A stretch of DNA of 64,000 nucleotides from JARIHD01 sp035758825 (GTDB lineage: Bacteria; Patescibacteriota; Saccharimonadia; Saccharimonadales; UBA4665), in assembly GCA_035758825.1 (NCBI GenBank), contig DASTWA010000002.1, forward strand, positions 124,001 through 188,000, in the 5' to 3' direction. Below are positions 35,529-44,539 of this stretch, piece after piece. How positions within the stretch are numbered: position 1 is the stretch's first letter; every line of letters starts with the position of its first letter. The notes under the pieces are model-generated. The model saw only the letters and a list, made by a program, of their open reading frames with translations, searched no databases and was not told where the DNA came from. The position numbers and the translations under genes are program-made.

Positions 35529-35571
35529 TGTAAAAAATCTTACAATGGTCCCCAATTTGTCTCTCTATAAT
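35529..35571 (+). promoter_or_regulatory. Crp-like operator and promoter of the amidase gene
   Basis: TGTAAAAAATCTTACA (35529-35544) is TGTAA-N6-TTACA. The -10 TATAAT (35566-35571) places transcription near 35578, so the operator centre is at -41.5, the class II activator position. No -35 is visible, as expected for an activated promoter. A second TATAAT lies at 35582-35587. Confidence 0.6.
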
Positions 35572-35602
35572 TAGGCTTCTATATAATTTGAGGGGACAAT
35601 CT

Positions 35603-37537
35603 ATGAGGTTTAGCAAAGTCCGACGTTTTGCCGGCTTACTGGGCGCTACTGCGGCAGTCCTGGTTATCGGCATTTTATCGCCGGTTATCGCCGCCGCACA
35701 ATCAACCGTGACAACAACCAGGCAACAACTTTTCGCCAATGCCGCGAAAGAATTTGGCGTACCCCAAGAGATCCTTTTGGGTATCTCCTACAACCAATCA
35801 CGGTGGGAAAATCATAACGGCAAGCCCAGTGCATCTGGCGGCTACGGGTTGATGCACTTGACGGCTTCTGTCGAAGGCGAAGATGGGCGCGGCGATCCGA
35901 CACGTCCGCTAGAAGTCCGCACCAAAAGTGCAGCAGTGTCGACACTGGCCGAAGCTGCATCGCTAATAAAAACCAACCCGGACGAGCTAAAAACCGACGA
36001 CCGCCAGAACATCCGCGGTGCTGCAGCTCTGCTGGCATCACATGCCAAAAAGGATAATAACGGACAGCTGCCTAAATCTACAGCCGACTGGTACGGTGCC
36101 ATTGCCGCAACAAGCGGCATTAGTGACGCGGCAAAGGCCCAAGAGTTCGCCGATAATGTGTACGGCACTCTCCGGGCTGGTGCATCGCTGACCACCACCG
36201 ACAAGCAGCAGCTCAGGATTACAGCCCAGATTGGTCTCAAGCCAGACACTGCCACGCTCAAGCAAGATTTACGCTTGTTTAGCCAGCCTGAAACGAATGA
36301 AAATACCCCGACACCCGAGTGCCCGCCAACCGTAACTTGTAAATTTGCAGCGGCACGCTTCGCCCAAAACAATCCGGAAAATCCTGCCGACTATGGTAAC
36401 TACGACGAGGCCAACCGCCCACAAGACACCAAAGTAAAATACATTGTCATCCACGACACCGAAGGGTCATACGAGTCGTCCATCGCCTGGTTCCAAGACC
36501 CACGCTCGTATGTGGCAGCACATTACGTCATCCGCTCGTCCGACGGCGAGATAACCCAGATGGTCAAAACCAAGGATATCGGCTGGCACGCCGGCAACTG
36601 GTACATGAACATGCACTCCATCGGCGTGGAGCATGAAGGGTTCGCTGCCGAAGGCGCCACTTGGTACAGCGAGGCCATGTACCGCTCGTCGGCCAAACTC
36701 GTGCGTTATTTAGCAAACAAATACGACATACCCCTTGACCGCGAGCACATCGTCGGTCACGAACAATATCACGGCCTTACGCCGGCACGCGCCAAACTGA
36801 TGCACAACGACCCAGGGCCATTCTGGGATTGGGAACACTATATGGACCTGCTGCACGCCAAACCCATCCATGCCAAACACCACAAGGCAAATGCTGTCAC
36901 AATTGCACCGAAATTCAGTAACAACAAACAGGTGATCAGTCAGTGCATCAACGGCACCTGTAAGGATTTGCCTGAGCGGGGGAGCAACTCCGTTTACTTA
37001 CGCACTGCGCCCAATGAAAACGCACCATTATTAACAGACGCCGGCCTGCATCCAGACGGCACACATGGCACTACCGAAATAAGCGACTGGAGCGCCGTTG
37101 CCAGCTACGGGCAACGGTTCGCTGTCGCCGAGAGGCAAGGTGACTGGGTAGCAATTTGGTTTGGCGGACAAAAAGGCTGGTTCCGTAATCCCGACTCGTG
37201 GCGTGACCGTACCGCCGTCGCCACGAGGGCACGCCTAGTAACGCCAAAGGCAGGCAAAGCCAGCGTACCACTTTACGGCCGGCCCGTCCCCGAAGCAGGG
37301 GTATACGGCAATGTGCCGCCGCTAACACCGGTTTCACTGCAATACAATCTGCTTGCCGGGCAATCGTACGTTGCTTACGACGGACAGGCTATTAACGACT
37401 ACTATTATGTCTCTACCTTTGACCGCAGCAACCCCGGGGACGGGGAGATCGTAGTCGGGGACGAAAAATACATCCCGATATCCTACAACCACCGTCAGGC
37501 TTTTGTAAAAGCCAGCGACGTTGACATAACCCGCTAA
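35603..37537 (+). CDS. Secreted N-acetylmuramoyl-L-alanine amidase with degenerate SLT-like domain
   Basis: 644 residues. Signal peptide to about residue 32. Residues 43-95 resemble a lytic-transglycosylase fold (EFGVPQEILLGISYNQSRW, then GGYGLMHLT), but the catalytic Glu of the usual ES pair is Gln65. The Amidase_2/PGRP domain (about 275-405) has zinc-ligand candidates H284 (IVIHDTEGS) and H386 (IVGHEQYHG) and the motif HNDPGPFWDW. SH3-like wall-binding segments follow (about 455-530 and 540-640). It cuts the peptide from muramic acid outside the cell. GAGGGG precedes ATG 35603. It is convergent with, and overlaps by four bases, the GT-C gene. Confidence 0.88.
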   Translation: MRFSKVRRFAGLLGATAAVLVIGILSPVIAAAQSTVTTTRQQLFANAAKEFGVPQEILLGISYNQSRWENHNGKPSASGGYGLMHLTASVEGEDGRGDPTRPLEVRTKSAAVSTLAEAASLIKTNPDELKTDDRQNIRGAAALLASHAKKDNNGQLPKSTADWYGAIAATSGISDAAKAQEFADNVYGTLRAGASLTTTDKQQLRITAQIGLKPDTATLKQDLRLFSQPETNENTPTPECPPTVTCKFAAARFAQNNPENPADYGNYDEANRPQDTKVKYIVIHDTEGSYESSIAWFQDPRSYVAAHYVIRSSDGEITQMVKTKDIGWHAGNWYMNMHSIGVEHEGFAAEGATWYSEAMYRSSAKLVRYLANKYDIPLDREHIVGHEQYHGLTPARAKLMHNDPGPFWDWEHYMDLLHAKPIHAKHHKANAVTIAPKFSNNKQVISQCINGTCKDLPERGSNSVYLRTAPNENAPLLTDAGLHPDGTHGTTEISDWSAVASYGQRFAVAERQGDWVAIWFGGQKGWFRNPDSWRDRTAVATRARLVTPKAGKASVPLYGRPVPEAGVYGNVPPLTPVSLQYNLLAGQSYVAYDGQAINDYYYVSTFDRSNPGDGEIVVGDEKYIPISYNHRQAFVKASDVDITR

Positions 37538-39030
37538 GGGCGCTGCTTAGGACCTTCGATCGTAACCGGGGCCAGTACATCGCGTACGGCCTCGTTTACG
37601 TTTACCACCGCCTGGTTTGGCCAGTACCATGTTTTGTCGCTACGCAGGATAAAGGTAAACACGCCGCCGCCATGCAAGAACAGCAATATGACCCCTACAG
37701 CCAGGTAGGGCTTAGCCTTCTGGGCCTTGAATTTGCCAAGAGTCAGGGCAATACCACGCCCTAGGGCAATCGCCAGCAGCGGTAATACCGGCAGCAAATA
37801 ACGGCCGTTAATAGCAACCGGGCGGCCAACTCTGGCGTAATCCATATATCCATTCACAAACAGCACCGCTATATAGCCAAAGGCCAGGGTGATGCAAAAT
37901 GCCAGCAGGGTATTACCCCTAAAGACGGCGCGCCACCAGATGATCAGGGCCACAAATCCGAGTACAGCCAGAGTGCCGGCTGTATATGTCGGCAACGGTA
38001 GCTCCAGGTAATTCGTGTAGTTGGCGTTGATAGCAAAGAACATACGGTGGATCATGCCGCCGAACCATGACCCCGTAAAGGTAACCAGACTGGGCTTCCA
38101 GTCGTCGGATAAATCTTGGACATAGCCATGGTCGCGCGCCCACGGGCCATACTGACTGCATTGTTCGACGGTCAAAACCTGGTCACAGTCGGGTACCGGC
38201 GTCTTGTAAAGTGCCATATTTACGCCGTAACGCTGGACAAAAAACACCGCGAACAACAAGGTAAGGCCGAGCAGGACATACTTCTGAGGCACAGTGAACG
38301 CACCAAAGGCCTTTTTTACATCTGGCATGAAATACTTCCCGCGAGCCCGGTAGGCACGGAAGAACATGACCGCCAAGAAAACAAATCCAGCAACAACGAT
38401 TGGCAGGGCGGGGTACTTGACCACGCAGCTGGCCATGCCCAGAACCGCAAACCAGATAACAGCTTTGAGCTCCAGGCGCTTGGCTTGCAAGCCTTCGATG
38501 ATAGTAAACCCGTTCAGACAAAGCAGCGGCAGCAACACCATAAAGATGTTGTCGTAGTTGACGTGGGCAGCCAGGAACGGCACGATGGGAATGAGGGCAT
38601 AGATTGCTAAGGTAGCGTTGGCCAGCATCGGCGACGCCTTGGCGCGCAGCATCACCTTGCGGAAGAGCACCAGACCCCAGGCAAAGATGGCGACATTAAT
38701 CAGCCGCAAGAAGATGACCTGAATCGTTTCGCTATTAGTGAACAGGTCGATGAACCGGTAAGGGAAGCTCATCAGGTAGTGGTAAAAGAATGACGGGTCG
38801 CGTACCACCGCACCAAATTTGTCCGCACCGGCGGGCTGTTCGGACCAGAAGGGCGACAGGTGTTGCGCATACAGCTGGACAAGCCCAAAGTGGTAGTTCT
38901 CGTCAAAAGCCATTGGATACATGGCCGAGAAGACGAACCATAACGCCTCAAAGACAAAGAAGCCAATGATTATGTAAAAGAACGTTTTTGATGCCAGAAA
39001 GCGGGTGAGTTTTTGTGTGAATGTTTTCAT
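37534..39030 (-). CDS. GT-C/DUF2142-like membrane glycosyltransferase
   Basis: 498 residues with 10-12 membrane helices. After TM1 (about 17-38) comes YPMAFDENYHFG, an acidic Asp-Glu loop as in GT39/GT83-type enzymes using polyprenyl-phosphate sugars. VGRPVAINGRYLLPVLPLLA is typical of DUF2142-like proteins. The probable role is to add a sugar to protein or polymer outside. Single gene; its end overlaps the amidase end. Confidence 0.75.
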   Translation of the reverse strand: MKTFTQKLTRFLASKTFFYIIIGFFVFEALWFVFSAMYPMAFDENYHFGLVQLYAQHLSPFWSEQPAGADKFGAVVRDPSFFYHYLMSFPYRFIDLFTNSETIQVIFLRLINVAIFAWGLVLFRKVMLRAKASPMLANATLAIYALIPIVPFLAAHVNYDNIFMVLLPLLCLNGFTIIEGLQAKRLELKAVIWFAVLGMASCVVKYPALPIVVAGFVFLAVMFFRAYRARGKYFMPDVKKAFGAFTVPQKYVLLGLTLLFAVFFVQRYGVNMALYKTPVPDCDQVLTVEQCSQYGPWARDHGYVQDLSDDWKPSLVTFTGSWFGGMIHRMFFAINANYTNYLELPLPTYTAGTLAVLGFVALIIWWRAVFRGNTLLAFCITLAFGYIAVLFVNGYMDYARVGRPVAINGRYLLPVLPLLAIALGRGIALTLGKFKAQKAKPYLAVGVILLFLHGGGVFTFILRSDKTWYWPNQAVVNVNEAVRDVLAPVTIEGPKQRP

Positions 39031-39138
39031 AATTGCTTACCGCCCATTATACACAGTTGGATTGTTGCATGCTGAGGTAACTCATGCTAACCTCTGCTCA
39101 TCTGCATGACCGGTCAAAACAGTAAGATCGGAGCAAAC

Positions 39139-40065
39139 ATGCTTAAAGTACTCAATCAAAAGAACGCCTTGCGCACTGTCGCCCTAAGCACAGTAGGGGC
39201 TTTAGCACTCGCAATGGCGACCCCCATCAGCACCATGGCCCTAGAAACCAGGGCCGTACAGACTAATGGCAACAAAAATGTTAGCGCAACCGAAATAAAG
39301 AACGCACTGCGCGGCATTGATGGCCTACTACAGCAGGCCGACCAAACCAAAACAACCACCGACGGAGATTCCGCGCTCAAAGCAGCTAGGGCAGGTGCTC
39401 AAATCGACATACCTAAGGATATATCAGACGGTGTCGCTATAAATAGTATCGGCGTCCCCTCGCTTGATATAACTCTGCCGAATGCGGACAATGCAGACGA
39501 TGCAAAAAAAGTTGCAGCCGGAACAGTCGCTTATGCTGGAAATAACGGTAGCGCGAATGCTGTGCAGGCCACCGAGGATGGCGGTGTCAGGATGCTCACT
39601 ATCATAGACAGGTCAGACGCGCCTACTACCTATGACTATGGCGTAAGTGTGCCCGACAATGGAGATATTGTCATTACCAAAGATGGTGGTGCGAATATCC
39701 TAGGCAGTAACAGTGAGGTAATTGCCACGGTCGCAACACCTTGGGCAAAAGACGCTCTAGGCAAAACAATACATACTTATTTTTCGACTGACGGAACAAC
39801 CCTAACACAGCACATAGAGCACGACATACCTGGAGTTGTGTACCCAGTGACGGCCGATCCTATCTGGTTCGCAGTCAGTGCTGCTGTCTTTTGGTGGGCT
39901 GTACAGCGTTGCGGCGCGGGAGGAATAATCGGTGCCGTATTTGAATATGTCGGCGGTGGGCGCTCTAGGCGTGCCATAGCCGCTGCCGGCGCCGCTGGGT
40001 GTATTGCCTCCTTTGTAGGCGGATGGGGTATACTCAAAAATATGGTAAGGATAGTTAAGTGGTAA
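39139..40065 (+). CDS. Secreted protein with YPVTADP module and Gly-rich hydrophobic C-terminus; candidate toxin
   Basis: 308 residues. Signal peptide to about residue 35 (ISTMALETRA). Residues about 60-241 form the same type of module as the N-terminus of the giant surface protein, ending VVYPVTADP (235-241). In actinobacteria this module often precedes a short variable C-terminal domain. Here the last 67 residues are hydrophobic and Gly-rich with two Cys (WAVQRCGAGGIIGAVFEY and AAGAAGCIASFVGG), resembling a pore-forming bacteriocin. A small membrane gene follows at once and could be its immunity protein. Toxin function is inference. ATG 39139 has CGGAG five bases before it. Confidence 0.65.
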   Translation: MLKVLNQKNALRTVALSTVGALALAMATPISTMALETRAVQTNGNKNVSATEIKNALRGIDGLLQQADQTKTTTDGDSALKAARAGAQIDIPKDISDGVAINSIGVPSLDITLPNADNADDAKKVAAGTVAYAGNNGSANAVQATEDGGVRMLTIIDRSDAPTTYDYGVSVPDNGDIVITKDGGANILGSNSEVIATVATPWAKDALGKTIHTYFSTDGTTLTQHIEHDIPGVVYPVTADPIWFAVSAAVFWWAVQRCGAGGIIGAVFEYVGGGRSRRAIAAAGAAGCIASFVGGWGILKNMVRIVKW

Positions 40066-40070
40066 CTGCG

Positions 40071-40262
40071 ATGAAAAAATATCCTATACAGCGTGTCGCT
40101 ATCTATATCCTTTTTATGGCCACGGTAAATCTGATCATCTTGGATACGACATTATTTAAAACAGTCCTGCTTGCTCTTGCGTTTGGAGTGACCATGGGGT
40201 TTGCCGATCTATACTTTGATAGAAAGTATCTCAGCCGCACCGCGGGCAATCCTAAAAAATAG
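40071..40262 (+). CDS. Small membrane protein, candidate immunity partner
   Basis: 63 residues from ATG 40071; a GTG at 40059 would overlap the upstream gene by seven bases. Two helices (about 8-25 and 29-46: AIYILFMATVNLIILDT, then LLALAFGVTMGFADLYF) and a basic end. It follows the YPVTADP protein with a five-base gap. Size, position and membrane nature fit an immunity protein, but no family is recognised. Confidence 0.6.
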   Translation: MKKYPIQRVAIYILFMATVNLIILDTTLFKTVLLALAFGVTMGFADLYFDRKYLSRTAGNPKK

Positions 40263-40317
40263 AGCAGAAGTCTACCTCTGTCAAAATAGGCCTGATGGTA
40301 TGCTACTATTTATGTGA

Positions 40318-41214
40318 ATGAAGAAACAATTCAAGCTGGCGCTCGTTGCCACTATCATCCCTGTTACTACCGGCCTCTTTGTACGCTATGCTATGACCCA
40401 TCCAGAGGTGCTGGACAAAGTTGGCGACATGAGCCCGGCAATGATCCTGGCTCTGCTGTTCTTTTATGGCCTGGCGTTCCTGGCGCTGTCACTGGTGCTG
40501 TACGTCAGCCTCCGCATGTATGACAAGACTATCGGCAAGCAAGAGAACTTGCTGCTCAACGCCTACTCGTCCTTGGTAAACTTTTTCGGACCGGCGCAGA
40601 GCGGGCCGGCATTCCGTGGGGTCTACCTCAAAAAGCGGCACGGCTTCGGCGTAAAGAGATATATGTTTACGACGCTATTGTATTATGCGTTTTATGCGGT
40701 CTTCAGCGCCTTTTTGCTGTTCGTAGGCAGCCGGCCTTGGTGGCAGACAGTACTCCTCATGCTCGCTGCCGCGGGCTGTAGCTATGCAATCCTCAAGTGG
40801 TATGCCAGGCGCTCGTCACTCAAGGATCAGCCAGGCATAAACCCGGTCACGCTTATCTGGCTGGCCGGAGCTGTTGCCCTGCAGATGGCGGCTCTTGTCG
40901 GCGTATACTACGTCGAACTCCGTAGTGCATCCCCGGGCGTATCATTCGGCCAGGTGCTTACTTATACTGGGGCCGCAAACTTTGCCTTATTCGTATCCAT
41001 AACACCGGGGGCGATCGGCATCCGTGAAGCATTCCTGGTCTTTAGCCAAAACCTGCACCACATCAGCAATACGGCCATTGTTGCAGCCAATATTATCGAC
41101 CGGGCAGCGTATCTTATAGTACTCGGGTTAATGTTTATTATGGTCATAGCACTACACGCCAAAGATAAACTCCACGTGCGCCAGGTAACATCAGACCAAT
41201 CCTCCGATTCATGA
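40318..41214 (+). CDS. Lysylphosphatidylglycerol synthase TM-domain/flippase-like protein (UPF0104)
   Basis: 298 residues, seven or eight helices. NFFGPAQSGPAFRGVYLKKRHG and the later SITPGAIGIREAFLV are typical of the UPF0104/AglD flippase-like family. No synthase domain is attached, so a lipid or sugar-lipid translocation role is more likely. Leaderless-type start: TACTAT (40304-40309) ends eight bases before ATG 40318. Its end overlaps the MarP-like gene by four bases. Confidence 0.85.
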   Translation: MKKQFKLALVATIIPVTTGLFVRYAMTHPEVLDKVGDMSPAMILALLFFYGLAFLALSLVLYVSLRMYDKTIGKQENLLLNAYSSLVNFFGPAQSGPAFRGVYLKKRHGFGVKRYMFTTLLYYAFYAVFSAFLLFVGSRPWWQTVLLMLAAAGCSYAILKWYARRSSLKDQPGINPVTLIWLAGAVALQMAALVGVYYVELRSASPGVSFGQVLTYTGAANFALFVSITPGAIGIREAFLVFSQNLHHISNTAIVAANIIDRAAYLIVLGLMFIMVIALHAKDKLHVRQVTSDQSSDS

Positions 41215-42392
41215 ATGTCATAGATATCATTATAATCTTATTCTTCATTACCGCGCTGGTCCGCGGCGTCGAGCTGGGGGTCGTTCGCCAGCTGTTTTCG
41301 ACGGCCGGGCTGCTGGCCGGGGTGTTTGCCGGGTCATTCATCCAGGGCAAACTGATCCACTTGGCGCACACTCCAGCCACCAAGACCATGTTGGCTTTGA
41401 CGGTTATCATAATTGCCATCGGGCTCTTTTCGGCAGGCTTTGAATATGCAGGCATGATGGTCCGCCAGCGCATCGAGCGGGCCAAACGTGCCAAAGTGCT
41501 CGACAAGGCCGACAAGGCATTAGGGTCGGTTGTCGCGGGCGCCACGTTATTGGCGGTCGTATGGCTGGTATCGTCCATCTTTACCAACATGCCGGTGCAG
41601 TCAATCCAAAAGCAAATCCGCGGGTCAGTCATCATCGCCCAGCTCAACAAATCACTGCCGCCCGCGCCTAATGTCGTAGCCAAGTTGGGACACCTGATCG
41701 ACCCGAACGGCTTCCCGAACGTCTTTACCGGTTTGGAGCCAAGCGTCGACACAACGGCACCGCTGCCTTCAATCGGTGATTTGGATCCGGCAGTACAAAC
41801 TGCCCGCGCTTCGGTGGTAAAAATTCAGGGCGACGGCTGCGGCGGCATTAGCAATGGGTCGGGGTTTGTGGCGGCAGATAATCTGGTCATCACCAACGCT
41901 CACGTCGTCGCCGGGGTAGGCAGCCCGTCAGTTATTGACGGCAATGGCAGACACAAGGCAACGGTCATCGGGTTTGACCCCGGCCTGGACATTGCAGTGC
42001 TGCGGACAGCAGGCTTAGCAGGCAAGCCCCTTGCTATGCTTAGCGGCCTGGTTGGCAACGGCACGCCTTCGGCAGCGCTCGGCTATCCGGGCGGCGGCGA
42101 CTTTGCGGCACGTCCGTCCACCATTCTCGAATCGTTCAACGCCCGCGGACGCAACATCTACAATCAGGGCGAAACACTCCGCCAGGTCTACTCGATCAAA
42201 TCGTCCATTGAGCCGGGAAATTCCGGCGGGCCTCTCATCGATAAAGACGGCAATGTCATTGGCATAATATTTGCCGAATCGACAGCTTACGAGGACGTCG
42301 GTTACGCTTTGACCACGAGCAAGGTAATTGACGCTTTTAATACGGCAAAACAGCAGAACAATACCGTAGGGACGGGAAGCTGTACCCAATAA
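41211..42392 (+). CDS. MarP-like membrane serine protease (CvpA domain plus trypsin-like protease)
   Basis: 393 residues. Four helices of CvpA type fill residues 1-125. A trypsin/HtrA-like domain follows, with catalytic His231 (TNAHVVAG), Asp260 (GLDIAVL) and Ser338 (PGNSGGPL). This order is that of actinobacterial MarP, a periplasmic protease for acid and oxidative stress; there a disulfide activates the enzyme, and Cys in DGCGG and GSCTQ here could do likewise. The VKOR gene next to it could make the bond. It overlaps the flippase-like gene by four bases. Confidence 0.88.
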   Translation: MNVIDIIIILFFITALVRGVELGVVRQLFSTAGLLAGVFAGSFIQGKLIHLAHTPATKTMLALTVIIIAIGLFSAGFEYAGMMVRQRIERAKRAKVLDKADKALGSVVAGATLLAVVWLVSSIFTNMPVQSIQKQIRGSVIIAQLNKSLPPAPNVVAKLGHLIDPNGFPNVFTGLEPSVDTTAPLPSIGDLDPAVQTARASVVKIQGDGCGGISNGSGFVAADNLVITNAHVVAGVGSPSVIDGNGRHKATVIGFDPGLDIAVLRTAGLAGKPLAMLSGLVGNGTPSAALGYPGGGDFAARPSTILESFNARGRNIYNQGETLRQVYSIKSSIEPGNSGGPLIDKDGNVIGIIFAESTAYEDVGYALTTSKVIDAFNTAKQQNNTVGTGSCTQ

Positions 42393-42443
42393 AATAAACC
42401 GTTTCGCAGGCACTGCCCAGCAAATTGAGGTATACTGGAACAG

Positions 42444-43055
42444 ATGAAAGCTATTCGACAACTGTCGCTAACCAACGCACTGCCGTGGATACTTATAGTT
42501 TGTGGCGTAATCGGATTATTCTGTTCGTTCACCCTTACCATGGACAAAATGGAAATCCTCAAAAACCCCAATTATCGTCCGATTTGTGACCTAAACCCTG
42601 TGCTTAGCTGCGGTTCGGTGATGAACTCCGAGCAATCCCAGGCCTTTGGCTTTGATAACACTATCTTCGGCCTGGCCGGTTTTGCCGTAATTGTCACCGT
42701 CGGCGTTGTCCTGCTGGCTGGCGCCACACTTAAACGCTGGTTCTGGCTCGGTTTACAGTGGGGCCTGACCGTCGGTGTCCTGTTCGTGCACTGGCTTATC
42801 TACAATAGTCTCTACCAGATAAATTCGCTGTGTCCGTTCTGTATGGCGGTGTGGGTGATTACGATCATCATGTTCGTGTACGTTACGTTGTACAACATCG
42901 GACACCGGCATATCAGCCTCAAAGACCGTTACAAGCCGGTCTACGAATTCGTACGCCGCCACCACATCGACTTAATCTTCTTGTGGTTCCTGCTGGTCTT
43001 CGCCCTTATCCTCAACCGGTTCTGGTACTTCTACGGTCCAAAGCTCGGATTCTAA
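42444..43055 (+). CDS. Vitamin K epoxide reductase-family disulfide oxidase (VKOR)
   Basis: 203 residues, five helices. The loop pair Cys48/Cys56 (CDLNPVLSC) and the active CPFC pair Cys130/Cys133 are all present, as is the conserved Ser/Asn region FGFDNTIFG. It re-oxidises a thiol-oxidase partner with quinone, driving disulfide formation outside the membrane. No DsbA-like partner is fused or adjacent. Leaderless-type start: TATACT (42431-42436) ends seven bases before the ATG. Substrates may include the Cys-bearing secreted proteins of this window. Confidence 0.92.
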   Translation: MKAIRQLSLTNALPWILIVCGVIGLFCSFTLTMDKMEILKNPNYRPICDLNPVLSCGSVMNSEQSQAFGFDNTIFGLAGFAVIVTVGVVLLAGATLKRWFWLGLQWGLTVGVLFVHWLIYNSLYQINSLCPFCMAVWVITIIMFVYVTLYNIGHRHISLKDRYKPVYEFVRRHHIDLIFLWFLLVFALILNRFWYFYGPKLGF

Positions 43056-43116
43056 AAATATCTAAGCGTAACCGTTTCTGATACAATGAGCTGGATAACG
43101 CCTGAGAGCGGGCAAG

Positions 43117-44511
43117 ATGTCCACCAAGAAACAGAAAGACATTTTTACCAAGACAGCAGAAGCACCAGCACTCGTTTTAGCACGAACGGTGTTAGCTACC
43201 GAGGTAGTCCGCGACAAAGTAGTGACGGCCAGGGATAATTCGCCGGTTATTCGCCGTACGAAGGATTATTGGCATATGCTCGGCCCCGGCCTGACTACCG
43301 GGGCGTCAGACGATGACCCGTCGGGCATCGCCACCTACTCCCAGACAGGCGCACAGTTTGGCTACAACTTTTTGTGGTTGTCGGCCTGGACCTTCCCGCT
43401 GATGGCCGTCGTGCAAGAGATGTGCGCACGCATCGGCCTGGTGACCGGACGGGGGCTGGCCCACAACATCCGGGTTTTCTTTTCGCGGCGGGTGTTATAC
43501 GTCTGTACCATCCTGCTATTCGCTGCCAACACCTTCAACATCGGGGCCAATCTTGGAGCCATGGCCAAGGCCGTTCAACTCCTGAGCCCTCAGTCTAATT
43601 TTGCGTTCCTGGTAGTTGGCTTCGCGGTGTTCAGTCTGCTGCTTCAAATCTTTACGCCATATATCAAGTACGCCAAATACCTCAAATGGCTGGCTTTAAT
43701 CCTGCTTTCGTACATCCTATCGGCAATTTTGGCTAATCTAAACTGGTCCGACATCGCCAAGCACGCCGTGGTACCGAATATTACGTTCGGCCAGGATAGT
43801 ATTTTGCTCCTGTCGGCAATTTTGGGTACGACCATCTCGCCATACCTGTTCTTTTGGCAGACGTCACAAGAAGTCGAAGAACAAATCCTGCAAGGCAAGA
43901 CTACGGTACATATGCGCCGCAGCGCGACCGCACCAGAAGAAGTCAAAAAAATGCGTATCGACGTCTGGTCGGGCATGTTCCTCTCCAACTTGGTGATGTT
44001 CTTTATCATCGCCGCCTGTGGCGGCATTTTGTACCCCAACGGCATCACCGAAATTACCTCGGCGGCCCAGGCAGCCGAGGCGCTTCGTCCATTCGCCGGA
44101 GATGCGACCTATGTCCTGTTTGCCTTAGGCATTATCGGGACGGGCCTATTGGCAATCCCGGTGTTGGCAGGCTCCAGCTCGTATGCGCTGGCCGAAAGTT
44201 TCGGCTGGAAGGAGGGGCTGTACCGCAACCTGCAGCAGGCCTACGCCTTTTATGGCGTGATTATTATTTCGATGCTGGTCGGGCTGGGCATCAACTTTAT
44301 TGGCATCGACCCGATCAAGGCCCTCATCTACGCCGCGGTCGGCAATGCAGTCGTCGCCCCGGTCGTCCTGTTGCTGATCGTGCTGATGAGCAGTAACCGC
44401 AAAATTATGGGGCACTGGACAAATAGCAGATTGACGACCATCATAGGCTGGATCGTCTTCCTCATGATGATGGCGGCCAGCGGCGCAGCCATTTACTCAC
44501 TCTTCTTGTAG
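43117..44511 (+). CDS. NRAMP-superfamily metal-ion transporter with divergent binding motifs
   Basis: 464 residues, 11 helices. The TM1 unwound motif reads DDDPSGIATYSQTG (D67-P68-S69-G70) instead of the classic DPGN. The TM6 motif reads TTISPYLFFWQ (from about 239) instead of MPH. The rest has NRAMP texture (GLTTGASDDDP, NTFNIGANLGAMA). Loss of the Met suggests a different ion preference from Mn/Fe importers, as in NRAMP-related Mg or Al carriers. It has a cytoplasmic N-terminal extension of about 45 residues. TACAAT (43081-43086) is about 30 bases upstream. Confidence 0.85.
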   Translation: MSTKKQKDIFTKTAEAPALVLARTVLATEVVRDKVVTARDNSPVIRRTKDYWHMLGPGLTTGASDDDPSGIATYSQTGAQFGYNFLWLSAWTFPLMAVVQEMCARIGLVTGRGLAHNIRVFFSRRVLYVCTILLFAANTFNIGANLGAMAKAVQLLSPQSNFAFLVVGFAVFSLLLQIFTPYIKYAKYLKWLALILLSYILSAILANLNWSDIAKHAVVPNITFGQDSILLLSAILGTTISPYLFFWQTSQEVEEQILQGKTTVHMRRSATAPEEVKKMRIDVWSGMFLSNLVMFFIIAACGGILYPNGITEITSAAQAAEALRPFAGDATYVLFALGIIGTGLLAIPVLAGSSSYALAESFGWKEGLYRNLQQAYAFYGVIIISMLVGLGINFIGIDPIKALIYAAVGNAVVAPVVLLLIVLMSSNRKIMGHWTNSRLTTIIGWIVFLMMMAASGAAIYSLFL

Positions 44512-44539
44512 TTGTTATATCGCTAACGACAAACAACAG

